Below are positions 7,601 through 16,063 of a stretch of DNA of 19,055 nt, in pieces. Source of the DNA: Acanthamoeba sp. SK_2022b (taxonomy: Eukaryota; Discosea; Longamoebia; Acanthamoebidae); contig JANDJZ010000930.1 of assembly GCA_027943245.1 (NCBI GenBank), forward strand, positions 1 to 19,055. Reading direction: 5' to 3'. The notes beneath the pieces were generated by a model. That model was not told the DNA's origin, did not search any database, and was given only the letters and a program-made list of their open reading frames with translations. The position numbers and the translations under genes were made by a program. Positions within the stretch are counted from its first letter, which is position 1, and every line of letters begins with the position of its first letter.

Positions 7601-10339
7601 GACACGCTCAGCGTGCGAGAGTGGTGTCCGACCATACGCGAGCAGGGCGAGAACAGGAAGAGCAATCGCTGGGCCAACTTCTTGCTCTCTGAAAGCCAAA
7701 GACAAGCAAGTGTGAGCGAATGCGAACCTCTCCGGTATGTGCGTGAGATAGAGAGAGAGCGACAGAGCCGCTCTGCAGGGGACACGAACCTCCGTGGGAC
7801 GAGTGGATGATCGACTGAATGTCCTCGATGACGTACATGCACTTGCCGTCCTCCTTGAGCTCGTCGATGGTCATAGCGAGGATGCGCTCGGCGATCGCCA
7901 TCACGCGGTCCAAATTCTCCCTGGAACTCGCCCTCTGCTTATCCGACGCGTAGTCCTTGCTCCGAATGCCTGTCGTGTTGTACAATTAACGCCATGCGGC
8001 CCGTGAGAACTCGCCACGATCAAACGACAATGGGGGAATGAGTCGACGTGCCTTGAAGCAGCTGCACGATTTCTTCGTCCACCTGCTTCTTGGTGGCCTC
8101 CAGCCGTGCCTCAAAGTTGAAGGTCGAGAGCGTGAGCGAGCGCGCCCGTTCGATGTTGTCCACTCGCTCCGCCCGCGTGTTGCTGCGCGGGCGTTCCACC
8201 TTTTCCTTCTCCTGCTTGGCCGCTTGCTTGCGCGCCTTCTGCTCCTTCTTCTCCCGCTCGCGCTCGTCTTCGCGACGTCGCTTCTCGAGCGCGATGGGCG
8301 ATGTGTTGGCCGGCGCCGAGGCGGCCACGGACCGTTCCCGGTCGAGTTCCGTCGGCTCGTCGTCCTCGTAGGCGAATATGTCGTCCAACGTCGAACCCTT
8401 CTTCGTGTTGTGGGCGAGGGTGCGCGGCGAGGCGGGCGCCCGCACACTGATGCTGCGCTTCTTGGAAAAGGGGCTCTCCAGGCCCCGATCCATGAAGTTC
8501 TTGAGATCGCTGCTGTTCTTTCTTAGGTGGTAGCTCTTTTTTCGGATACGGCTGTGGAGTTGCGGATGAGGCGTTGCGCGCAAGCGATTCATTATTAGCA
8601 TTTCGAGGAAATTTTAAAAAAAAACACTGATCGGGACCCAAAAGGTGAAAGAGAAAAGCGGTTGAGAAGGGCGTACTTTTCGATGGACGAGAGCGAGGAG
8701 TTCAGGCCTGCCTGCTGGGCAGCCTCACTGAGAGCGCGCAGCCAAGAGTGAAAGTCGTCCCTCGTTTCGGCATAGATGAAAAACGTGGGCAGGCCTGCGA
8801 GGTGGCCCGAAGCGTGAGATTGGCGATGAAGCACATGATGGCTGATAAGCTATGAAGTGCAAACAAAACAAAAACAACGACAAAACAGACAATAGAGACA
8901 AGTACCCTTGAAAGCTTCTGGTCGAATTTCCATGCAGTAATTGATCTCTCGCTCGGGGGCCTCTCGCACCACACTGCCGCGCAACGGAACGATGCCGACT
9001 GGTTCGTTTGACTGGGTGCACGTGCGGGACAATGAGGTGAGCGATCACGACGAGCAGAGAGGACCCAGCAAGCGTCTGCATTTGATGGTGCGTGGTACCT
9101 CCTTCTCGCGCATGTAGTAGAGCAGGTTGTCGCATAGAACGAACCAGCGCTGGAGCAACGAACACGACGTGAGCCACAAAGACATGACAAAGCTTTGATA
9201 ACAAATAGATTGATATAGAAAAGTCGAGCATTACCTTTCGCCAGCTTCGCACTACATGACCTTCTTTCCACAAGAACCCGGCCTTGTCGGGGTGCGAGAA
9301 GGAGAACTGGCCGGGCTGTGCGCGCAGATCGTAAATGGGTTGAACCATAAAAGGGTTTGTGTGACGTCGGCGCGTGGCAAGAGCCAAAGAAGGATCGAGA
9401 CATAAATAAATAAATAAAAAGCGAAGACCAAGGACTACTTACGTTGATGCCGGGATCGAGCCAGCGTTTGAGAATCTTGCTGCGCGCTACGGCATCCACC
9501 TTGAGCACGTCCGTGAGATACTTGTCCAGCAGGCCCTTGCGCTCGGATATGACCTTGGGGCTGGTGGACGAGTTGCGGAAGAAGTTGTGGTGCTTGCCCG
9601 GCAGGCTGGGAAGCCTATCCCTTTCGCCGGGAAACTTCTCCCGCAGCTGTGCGCACAAGAAGGACAAGCGTGGTCAGCCACCCTGTTACAGCAAACGGAA
9701 ACGCGCCCACAGCTACCAAGACGCAGTACGAAATGTGACTGGACAATAATGAGGACAATTGAGTATTGCACGTTTAACACACAACAAACGAGGGGTGCCA
9801 CCAATGGGAAGACAACATGTGGCCGCGGTGTCGGGGTATCCTCAAGTATCATTATTTTTAATGTGTTATTATAATTATTAGTGGTTGCTGTTCCGTGGGC
9901 TTGACACCGCTAGTACAAAATAAAATTAAAATAATCAATATAAAAATAAAATTGTGTATACGTATGGCCAGGCAGAGTTCAGAAAAATTATAAAAAGGAA
10001 GGGGAGGGGTTACCTTGGCATCAAGCTCGTAGAATTGGTTGTATCGCCTGAACACCTTCCACTGTTTGCGCCCATCTCGCGCGGCGATTAAATAGGCCTG
10101 CACGAAGACCGATTTAGATATGATAGGGGTGAGAGGAAATCCCACACCGTGGCAAGCCTGCCAGAAGGATGGCAAAGGCGCCGCTGTGAAAAGGTGACAA
10201 TGGCACGTACGGCAAAGGGTGTAAACGAAGAATCTAGCCTGATCTCATAACCGGTGACCACCAGTTGCAGCTTCTTCGGATGGGTTGATGCTGTCTGTTG
10301 CATCGCGGCCGATCTCTTCGGTGGCGATTTGCTTTCCAT
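2519..10339 (-). CDS. Multidomain AGC protein kinase: PX - PH - CCHC zinc motif - IRE/MAST-type kinase
   Basis: 27 phase-consistent exons, 1661 aa, first ATG in ACCATGG context. Exons: 10339-10211, 10097-10014, 9646-9443, 9315-9235, 9149-9099, 9011-8906, 8794-8677, 8551-8052, 7969-7790, 7688-7579, 7496-7365, 7269-6792, 6698-6625, 6493-6338, 6247-6126, 6042-5983, 5885-5759, 5681-5496, 5397-5240, 5139-4965, 4880-4716, 4595-4296, 4177-4033, 3934-3833, 3712-3593, 3522-3287, 3205-2519. PX domain ~23-139 ([11 protein letters not shown]60/R61/Y62; R107); PH ~149-243 (AGFLWKEGH...RWFVLCDN...FHSWLRALS). A charged coiled coil is near 350-395. Residues ~440-520 resemble the conserved N-terminal block of plant IRE kinases. 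C790-x2-C793...H805-x3-C809 matches their zinc motif. Kinase ~1007-1354: loop SRGAFG, K1036, E1055, HRDLKPDN (D1130), DFG 1148-1150, GTPDYL (T1228), APE, then FDTGYFW and FGRFSFTN as in AGC tails. The tail is disordered, with poly-Ala and RRxS sites. Predicted role: Ser/Thr phosphorylation at phosphoinositide-bearing membranes (inference). Confidence 0.9.
3043..3066. repeat. GCGGCC repeat encoding a poly-alanine tract in the kinase C-terminus
   Basis: A run of GCGGCC units in the last kinase exon encodes about nine consecutive alanines (residues ~1480-1488), between an acidic block and the [12 protein letters not shown] segment. Such GC-rich codon repeats are prone to slippage. Confidence 0.85.
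3254..3272. repeat. GA microsatellite in kinase intron 26
   Basis: (GA)n on the + strand, (CT)n in sense, inside intron 3206-3286. It lies close to the GTAACC donor rather than at the acceptor. Confidence 0.9.
3806..3826. repeat. GA microsatellite in kinase intron 24
   Basis: (GA)n on the + strand, immediately inside the donor of intron 3713-3832. In sense it follows GTACAG as a (CT)n tract. Confidence 0.9.
4643..4688. repeat. Compound CG/CA/GA microsatellite in kinase intron 21
   Basis: Within intron 4596-4715 the + strand runs CG-CG... then CA-CA... then GA-GA.... The CG/CA part is alternating purine-pyrimidine and the GA part is homopurine, so it mixes Z-DNA-prone and triplex-prone sequence in 46 bp. 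Confidence 0.9.
5480..5490. repeat. G11/C11 homopolymer beside a kinase splice donor (intron 18)
   Basis: Eleven G on the + strand are C11 in sense, two bases after the GTAA of the intron 18 donor (intron 5398-5495). Length may be unreliable in sequencing. Confidence 0.8.
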
Positions 10340-10847
10340 GGTGCTAGAGGCGAGGTTCCTTGACCTGTGGCCTCCTCGATGTGATTTGCAATCGCTTGTC
10401 CCGCGGTTCCTCGCAACAGGTCCAGATCTGTCCTTTTTGCCTCTCCTTCCCGATTGCAGAAGGGGGGGAGGGCAGGTAGTTCGATTCAATCACGCGTGGC
10501 CACGGCACTTTTCTTCCACCTCTTCTGGCAACTGCTATCTCTCGATCTTTTCTCAGCAGCAGCACTTCGTCTTCCTTTTCCTTCCGTTTCAGGTGGTTAA
10601 TTTTTTCCGAATGGATCCCCGCAGGTTGGGCACCTCGCCGGCGTTACGGAGATTTATTATTAAATTTTATTTGTACTATTTTTTTACCCCTAAAAACCCG
10701 AAGCAGAGGCAGAAAAGAACACGGTGTTGGGTTGAGAAGTATATTTTGAGCACACAGACAGGACGCAGACAAATGGTACAAGATGATCGGCGGCGACGGG
10801 TGTGATCAAAATAGAATTACAAGGCGCACATAATTTATAGTTTCCAC
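10340..10847. other. Intergenic region: capping-protein 3' UTR and kinase promoter/5' UTR
   Basis: 508 bp lie between the capping-protein stop and the kinase ATG, both on the minus strand. The open frame at 10254-10805 (+) and the in-frame upstream extension of kinase exon 1 start at non-ATG codons or have mixed composition, so I do not call them. The middle is AT-rich (about 10640-10690) and holds the likely capping-protein poly(A) signals. The segment next to the kinase ATG is GC-balanced, with pyrimidine-rich stretches. I see no TATA element that I would defend. Confidence 0.5.
10653..10671 (-). promoter_or_regulatory. Candidate poly(A) signals of the capping-protein alpha gene
   Basis: Two TTTATT hexamers on the + strand (10653-10658 and 10666-10671) read AATAAA in the sense direction, about 180-195 nt after the capping-protein stop, in an AT-rich island. 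Confidence 0.45.
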
Positions 10848-12378
10848 TTAGTTCCTGACTCCCTGCAGAGTGGCGAGAGAGAGGGAGTGTTAGAAGGACA
10901 GGAAGTGCAGACAAAAGAGAGATAGAACAGTCGTTAAAGACGAGGCACGCTTACCCTCGAAGCCGCGGCCTTACCGCCAGCATCACCGCCGGACTTGTAG
11001 TTCTGGATCTTCGTCCAGTCGATCTTGGTGCGGGTGATGGGAAGCACTCTCCTCAGGGCCTTGAAGGTGGTGTCGCCCATGGTGTTGTAGCTGGTCTCCA
11101 GAGACTTGTGGAAGTTGGACTCAGCCTTGTCGATGGCCTTCACGACGGCGTCAGCCAGACCACGGGCATCCTGGAGCATGTAAAGGCAGGCAGCATGAGC
11201 AAACAACCGCATGCCTGAGTCCCACGAGACAAGAGCAAGGCCAGTGCAGAGAGAGAGGGAGAGAAGGCCAAAGGGGAGGCGCACGTTGCCCGAGGCGCTG
11301 ATCTTGACGGGGGTCTCAGTGTTGAGCTGGACGTTACCGTCTTCGTAGTAGTGGACGTTGACCTTGAGCACACCCGAAATGTCGACGCTGCCGCCGCTGG
11401 GGGAGAACTTGCAGGTCCACACAGCCCTCCAGCGACCGTTCCTTGACGATTGAATCGCGATGCGCATTATAGAATAAGATGATGGCTATGACACTGAGGA
11501 TTGGCAGAAAGAACGAAAGTTTTGGGGGGGGGGGGCGAACCAGAAGTTGTTGGGGTTGAACCTCGCAGAGGAAATGCAGATGGTAACGACAACAGAACCA
11601 CCCTCCTTCTTGCCGTAGATGGTAGTGGTACCATTCTGGTAGTGCTCGTTGGTGTACTCAGTAGCCTTGTCATCAAAAGCAGCCCTACACAAGAATCAAA
11701 GAGTCGCGATAGTTTGGTCAGCAATGGTTGCCTTGCGAGGGCTCATTGAGGCAAAAATCAGAAGAGATCAAAGCGCACCTGAAGGACTCGACGCTGCTGT
11801 CGAGCTCGCTGCCGATGGGACGAGAGCTAGTGACTTCCTGTAGCACCGTTTCCCATGAGATTACATTTTAATGCGATTTGGCTGAAAGACGAACGCACCT
11901 GGCGAATGTGGTCGAAATGGACGACCTGGCGACCTCGGGGGTCGAGATACTCACCGTTGCCGACCTCACCGAACTTGGTGATGAGGAACTTGTGCCCATG
12001 GCCGGGGGACTGCACCTGGAGCATCTGGTCGGTGTTGTACTCCCTGAAGGTCGCGGGGGCCGAGTCGTTGAGGATCGACTCATCGGGAAGCAGGCCGCGA
12101 ACATCTACGCGTTACCAACGAGGAGTACATTATTAATGAACAACGGCCGCTGGCTACAAATAATCCATCGCAAATGCGCATGAAAGAAAATGTGCAGCGA
12201 CACGGTGGTGCGTCATCGGGCAGAGCGTGGAGCAGCAAAAAAATAGACTATATCTTAAATGTAGATAAAATGGGGGGATCGCATTACCAGTCACAACCTC
12301 CATGAACTCGCCAGGGGGCGAGTTCAACAGGAAGTTGGTCACAATTTCCACAATCTCCTCTTGGGTAATCTCCGACAT
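10848..12378 (-). CDS. CAPZA: F-actin-capping protein subunit alpha
   Basis: Seven phase-consistent exons, 295 aa: 12378-12288, 12104-11899, 11837-11779, 11684-11541, 11441-11285, 11170-10955, 10862-10848. Length fits the family (about 270-290). Diagnostic blocks are FNPNNFWNGRWRAVW, the strongly conserved VLKVNVHYYEDGNVQL, and near the C-terminus MGDTTFKALRRVLPITRTKI followed by DWTKIQNY. With the beta subunit it forms the heterodimer that caps barbed ends of actin filaments, limiting their growth in the cell cortex. The start is the first ATG (MSEITQEEIVEIV). The last exon encodes only GVRN plus stop after a GTAAGC donor and a CT-rich, CAG-ended acceptor. Without that splice the frame would end SVPRL instead. 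The gene shares a 264-bp divergent promoter with the glycosyltransferase. A C12 run (11524-11535) sits a few bases inside the exon 4 donor. No beta subunit is in the window. Confidence 0.93.
11524..11535. repeat. G12/C12 homopolymer beside a capping-protein splice donor
   Basis: Twelve G on the + strand (C12 in sense) lie directly after the GTTCG donor of intron 4 (11442-11540). Confidence 0.8.
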
Positions 12379-12642
12379 GTTGCAGCCTTGATTGAAGATA
12401 GAAGGGGTAGGCGTCAAATGCAGGATGCAAGACCTGGCTGAAGCTGTTGTCGTGCTCGAGTTTCGTGGTCGCACCACAGCCGTCTCTATTTGGCTCTAGG
12501 CCAATCGTAAATGGTCGTCAGCTTGTCCAATCCAAATTTACTTTTGATTTCAGGCCGATCTGGAGTGCACGATTTCTGCAACCTCTAAAATAGCCCAAAA
12601 AGAACAGAACCCTTCGCTGGTGGTGTTCCCGCGGAGTGGAAG
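12379..12642. promoter_or_regulatory. Divergent promoter between capping protein alpha (-) and glycosyltransferase (+)
   Basis: 264 bp separate two divergent start codons, so both promoters and 5' UTRs must fit here. It holds two CCAAT pentamers (12501-12505 and 12527-12531). The first is inside an inverted repeat, TTGGC-TCTAG-GCCAA (12490-12504). CCAAT boxes are common in bidirectional promoters of other eukaryotes. I see no clear TATA box. Whether the two genes are co-regulated cannot be told from sequence. Confidence 0.5.
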
Positions 12643-14722
12643 ATGGTGATGTCTCGGGCCAGTGTGGTGTTGGCCGCCGTAGTCTTGTCGCTTTGCTTGC
12701 TGGCAGTTGCTGGCAGAGATGACGAGGCCTACTTTCGTGGGCAGTCCAACGCCATCTCCATCATAGTGGCTACGCACAACGACGCCAGGTGCCTTCACTC
12801 CCAACAAGCCGACGAAGGCCTTCCTGGCACCACTCACTTTGTCTCTATCCAGGTACATCACTTCAGTGTTGGAAAGCGTGGAGGAAAGCGTGGAGCAGTT
12901 CCTCCGCCACAGGAAGGAAAACGGCCTGAGTGGAGTCCTTGTGCAAGTCATCATACGTTGGCCTTCTTCGCCATTCCACTGCAGGATTCTCCCTCACTTA
13001 GTGCCGCTGCTAACTTATCTGCGCAGTTGACGACAACTCCAAAGACAACACTGCGCTAAAGGTACATCGCTTCCTGAAGCACCGAAAGGCAGCGGTGCAG
13101 GTGCAGCAGCAGGACATCCAGACAGGCCGCTTCAAATCCCACTCCTATCACGGTACTCCAACTACTCAGTTTTCGCAAGAGGCAGTGGGTGAGACGAGCT
13201 CAAACCATCGTCCGCATCTTCAGTGCCTTATCCCGCGTCCGAGTTCTTCGCTGCTGAGGTCAAGTATCTTGTGGTCGAGCTTCGCACTGCTTCCGACAGG
13301 TTCCAAACCCCCTGCTGTATTGGCGATCAAGTGCTTGGCCAACTGTGCTTTCTCTCAGACTCGGCCACGGGACGTTATTTAACTTGGGGGTCGAGTACTC
13401 CACGGGCGAAATGCTCTTCTTCCTTAATGGGAGAGGTACTCTTGCTCGGCTGCAACTGATTCTGCTCCTGTTTGACGTCGTTCCACAGGCCTGTACTCAA
13501 AGACCCACGTTCATGACTGCTTTAATGCTCTCGTGGATTCCACGAACGCCTACGCGAGGACTGGAATCTCCTTCACCCTCGCAGATGAGAAAGAGCTCAT
13601 AGCAGGCGCCTCGACAGTGGAGAAGGGCGCGTTCACACGCGATGACCTCGATAGGGAGCTGGCCGCCGAAAGTCTCCAGCGACCCAACAGCATGTGCGTG
13701 TGGCGTAAGGTTCACACGTTTGTTGAGGTAACCATGCGTAGTTTCTCGTTAACCGTTTCGTGCCATCTGATCACGTGTGCTGCTTGGTAGGGATTCCCGG
13801 AATCTAGCGTGTGGGATGACGAGTTGGTCGGGCTAGGGGATGCTTACCTGACCAGTCTTGGCGTGGGTACCTTTGGCTTTTAACACAACGCTAATTCCAG
13901 CTGCTCATGCCGCTTTCGTCATGGATCAGGCTTCCCTTGGTCACCAGTTCCTCAAGCAACGACAGAAACGATTGAGAGCAGTAACCGCATGACAGGTAAG
14001 GCCGACATGATAACTTTTGCCCACTGCAGCAAGTGAATCGTGTTGCTGCCATACAGGGAAGACCAGTACGAGGGCTGATAAGGACTTGCTTCGAGAGCGG
14101 TTGGTGGCGTCGCATCTTGCACACGTCAACAAGAAGCTCGACCTTTACCGCAAAGGCACCTTAACAACTTGATTGCTGCACTTCTCGTGAGCGGTGATGA
14201 AGTGGTCTCATGGTGTTCCTCGCCTACAGGCGAAGTTCCTGAGGACGTTGACCCCAAGTGGCGCATTCAAGCACAGGCGCTCAAGTCAGTTGGCGTTCAG
14301 TTTGTGCACATCCACAAGCTCGACACGCGCAACAGTCGACTGATGTCCATGATGGCTATGGGGCACATCTTCTTCGCCGAGGGCGACACGATCGGCGCCG
14401 CAGCTGCCTACAATGTCTCTGGCGAATTGGTCTATCCTGCCAAGTACTCCGGCCCTTTGTCCTCCATCTCGTCCCACGCACTCACCCAGCAGCTCTTCAC
14501 GTGCAGGGTGGGTGGCACTGGCGGAGTGGTCCGAACAAGCAGCAGCCTCAGTTGGCCCTTGCCTCATCACATCACCCTAGTGGAGGATCCTTTGCGCTGA
14601 TATGCCGCTGGCGCAGTGTGGGTAGCGTTACAATAAACAACTCCTTCAAAGACAGCGGCTCGGTGGCAAACCGCCTGATGCCGGAGGTAGGTCTTCCAGC
14701 ATGTCCGCTGAGTTGCTCATAA
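12643..14722 (+). CDS. Family-2-like glycosyltransferase with N-terminal signal sequence
   Basis: Eleven-exon model, about 461 aa: 12643-12788, 12853-12956, 13027-13152, 13224-13263, 13359-13435, 13489-13727, 13791-13866, 13930-13995, 14057-14155, 14230-14500, 14581-14722. Residues 5-24 form a hydrophobic signal peptide or anchor, suggesting a secretory-pathway location. GT2 (GT-A fold) hallmarks in order: AISIIVATHNDARY (37-50), VIILDDNSKDNT (~81-92), then LGHGTLFNLGVEYSTGEMLF (140-159), matching the usual N-x-G...GE...FLD segment, and GFPESSVWDDEL (~245-256) in place of the ED motif. The metal-binding DxD position reads FFLNGRG, so an acidic pair is missing there. Residues beyond ~290 match nothing I recognise. 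Donor and substrate are unknown. Uncertain points: the exon 7-8 junction, the GC-AG intron 14156-14229, and the 3' end. A splice at 14686 to 14788 would end the protein NLGSPA at 14808 instead. Confidence 0.7.
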
Positions 14723-14804
14723 CCCACGCCGGCACACAACACCGAGTTGCTTTTCTTCGTTTTGTGCGCACGGCCTTCCTTTGTAAGAACCTAGGATCCC
14801 CAGC

Positions 14805-15853
14805 ATGAAGACGGTGTTGTGCGTGCTGTTCGATGGCTTCACCACGCTCGACCTCTATGGTCCAACTTGCGCCTTCCGCACGTGCACCGGGTGCTCTCCT
14901 GCGGCCTTGCTTACCTCTGTGCCTGGCTCACCGTTGGGGGGGGGGGTTACCTCAGAGAGGGAGGAACAGCAGTGTACTGCATTTGGTCGGTTGTGCTCGA
15001 GAGCGATTGTTTGACCGTGGAGAGCAGTGACTCCATCAAGGCTGTGGCACAACACTCGTTTGAGGTGCCTCCCCCCCACGGACGGCTTGCTCTTATGCGG
15101 TTTTATCGACCACCGTCGTGAACAGACGTTGCCCAAGGACATGGCTATCGATATTCTGTTGGTGCCTGGAGGTGCGATCCATTGCCGCTCACATCTCTAA
15201 CGCGCTGAACCTGATAGCTACTGGCTGCCCCAGGCTCCGGCGCGCGACGGCTGGTGGAGGACGGGCAGTTCATCGAACGAGTACTCAGCCGTCTCTCCTA
15301 GAACGTGCGCTGTTGTTTGTTGTTTGTTGCCTCACTCGGGGAGTTCACGTTCGGGCAATAAGCTGAACAGTCTAATCAAAAGAGCATCATTCGTGGTGAG
15401 CGTCTGCACGGGTGCGGCGCTCCTGGCCAAAACCGGCCTACTCGATGAACGACAGTACCCAACCTCGACCATCACTACCGCCTACCACATTACTCACACA
15501 GCTTTTCTCCTTCTCACAGGGCCACTACCAACAAGGCAGCGTGGGCCTGGGCTACCAGCCAAGTACGTGCCTCTTGTAGACAGCGAAGTTGTAGGGGCTT
15601 CTCACCTCGTTCGCAGGGCCCCAAGACGCAGTGGTTGCGCAACGCGCGATGGGTGATCGAGGATAGGGTGGCCACCTCCGCCGGTGTCACTGCAGGGGCC
15701 GATCTGGCGTTTGCCCTAATTGGGCGCATGGAGGGCCTCGACGTGGCCAAACGCGCTGCTCTGCGTATCGAGTACCACTGGGACGAAAACATGGATGCTA
15801 TCGGCCGAGAGCAGGCTGTCTTCATGCAACTGATCGACTCCACACTCGCATAG
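14805..15853 (+). CDS. DJ-1/PfpI-family protein (class I glutamine amidotransferase-like fold)
   Basis: Seven exons, 203 aa, all in phase: 14805-14890, 15004-15064, 15126-15171, 15234-15280, 15363-15454, 15520-15562, 15617-15853. The N-terminus VLFDGFTTLDLYGP is typical of the family; D16 takes the place of the DJ-1 glutamate next to the active cysteine. AIDILLVPGG is the second strand signature. ASFVVSVCTGAALLAKTGLL is the nucleophile elbow, with C95 as the predicted active cysteine. ATSAGVTAGADLAFALI follows near the C-terminus, as in PfpI proteins related to the AraC-type N-terminal domain. Members act as glyoxalases, deglycase- or chaperone-like stress proteins, or isonitrile hydratases; which one cannot be told here. 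No targeting peptide is seen, so it is probably cytosolic. Six introns in 612 coding bases is very dense. Exon 1 could end five bases earlier on a second GTGC donor only with a different join, so that boundary is the least certain. Confidence 0.88.
14936..14946. repeat. G11 homopolymer in DJ-1-family intron 1
   Basis: Eleven consecutive G within intron 14891-15003, here on the sense strand. It is opposite in polarity to the C-runs found in the minus-strand genes. Confidence 0.8.
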
Positions 15854-16054
15854 AGAGGACCTAGGACTCGCGCAGAGTCACACCTACACAAGGTTAATAG
15901 CCTTGCACAATACCAACTTTGTTACCAGACGAAGTAACCAATCGACCAAAGCACCCTCCCACCAAACGCACTGGAAACACAACAGGGCAACACCAAAACA
16001 CGTGATATTAATGAAAAAGAAATGTGTCGACAACACGGTGCCCTGCGTTCGCGC
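15854..16054. other. 3' flank of the DJ-1-family gene
   Basis: About 200 bp without a coding exon, between the DJ-1-family stop and the tRNA-like gene's terminator. It is A/C-rich on the + strand. No canonical AATAAA is visible, so the poly(A) signal, if here, is a variant. Confidence 0.5.
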
Positions 16055-16058
16055 AAAA
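16055..16058 (-). terminator. RNA polymerase III terminator (T4) after the tRNA-like gene
   Basis: AAAA on the + strand is TTTT in the tRNA sense, five bases past its 3' end, where a Pol III terminator is expected. Four T is the minimum and is flanked by GC-rich sequence. Confidence 0.5.
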
Positions 16059-16063
16059 GGATT

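Noticed and set aside
8702..9667. Long minus-strand open frame of 321 codons
   Set aside because: It runs through four kinase introns. Only its PX and PH parts match a family, and those belong to separate exons with proper GT-AG borders. The stretches between are intron sequence without stops.
2519..10339. Two adjacent genes (a PX-PH protein and a separate kinase)
   Set aside because: No stop, poly(A)-like signal or promoter-like gap lies between them. Phase is kept across all introns, and the linking exons carry the IRE-like N-terminal block.
10254..10805. Plus-strand open frame of 183 codons between kinase and capping protein
   Set aside because: It is antisense to kinase exon 1 and its 5' flank, its composition shifts along its length, and it ends in an AT-rich island. 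No domain or codon bias supports it.
13259..13299. 41-nt intron in the glycosyltransferase gene
   Set aside because: An alternative 95-nt intron (13264-13358) has a better pyrimidine tract and yields the expected N-x-G...GE segment without odd residues.
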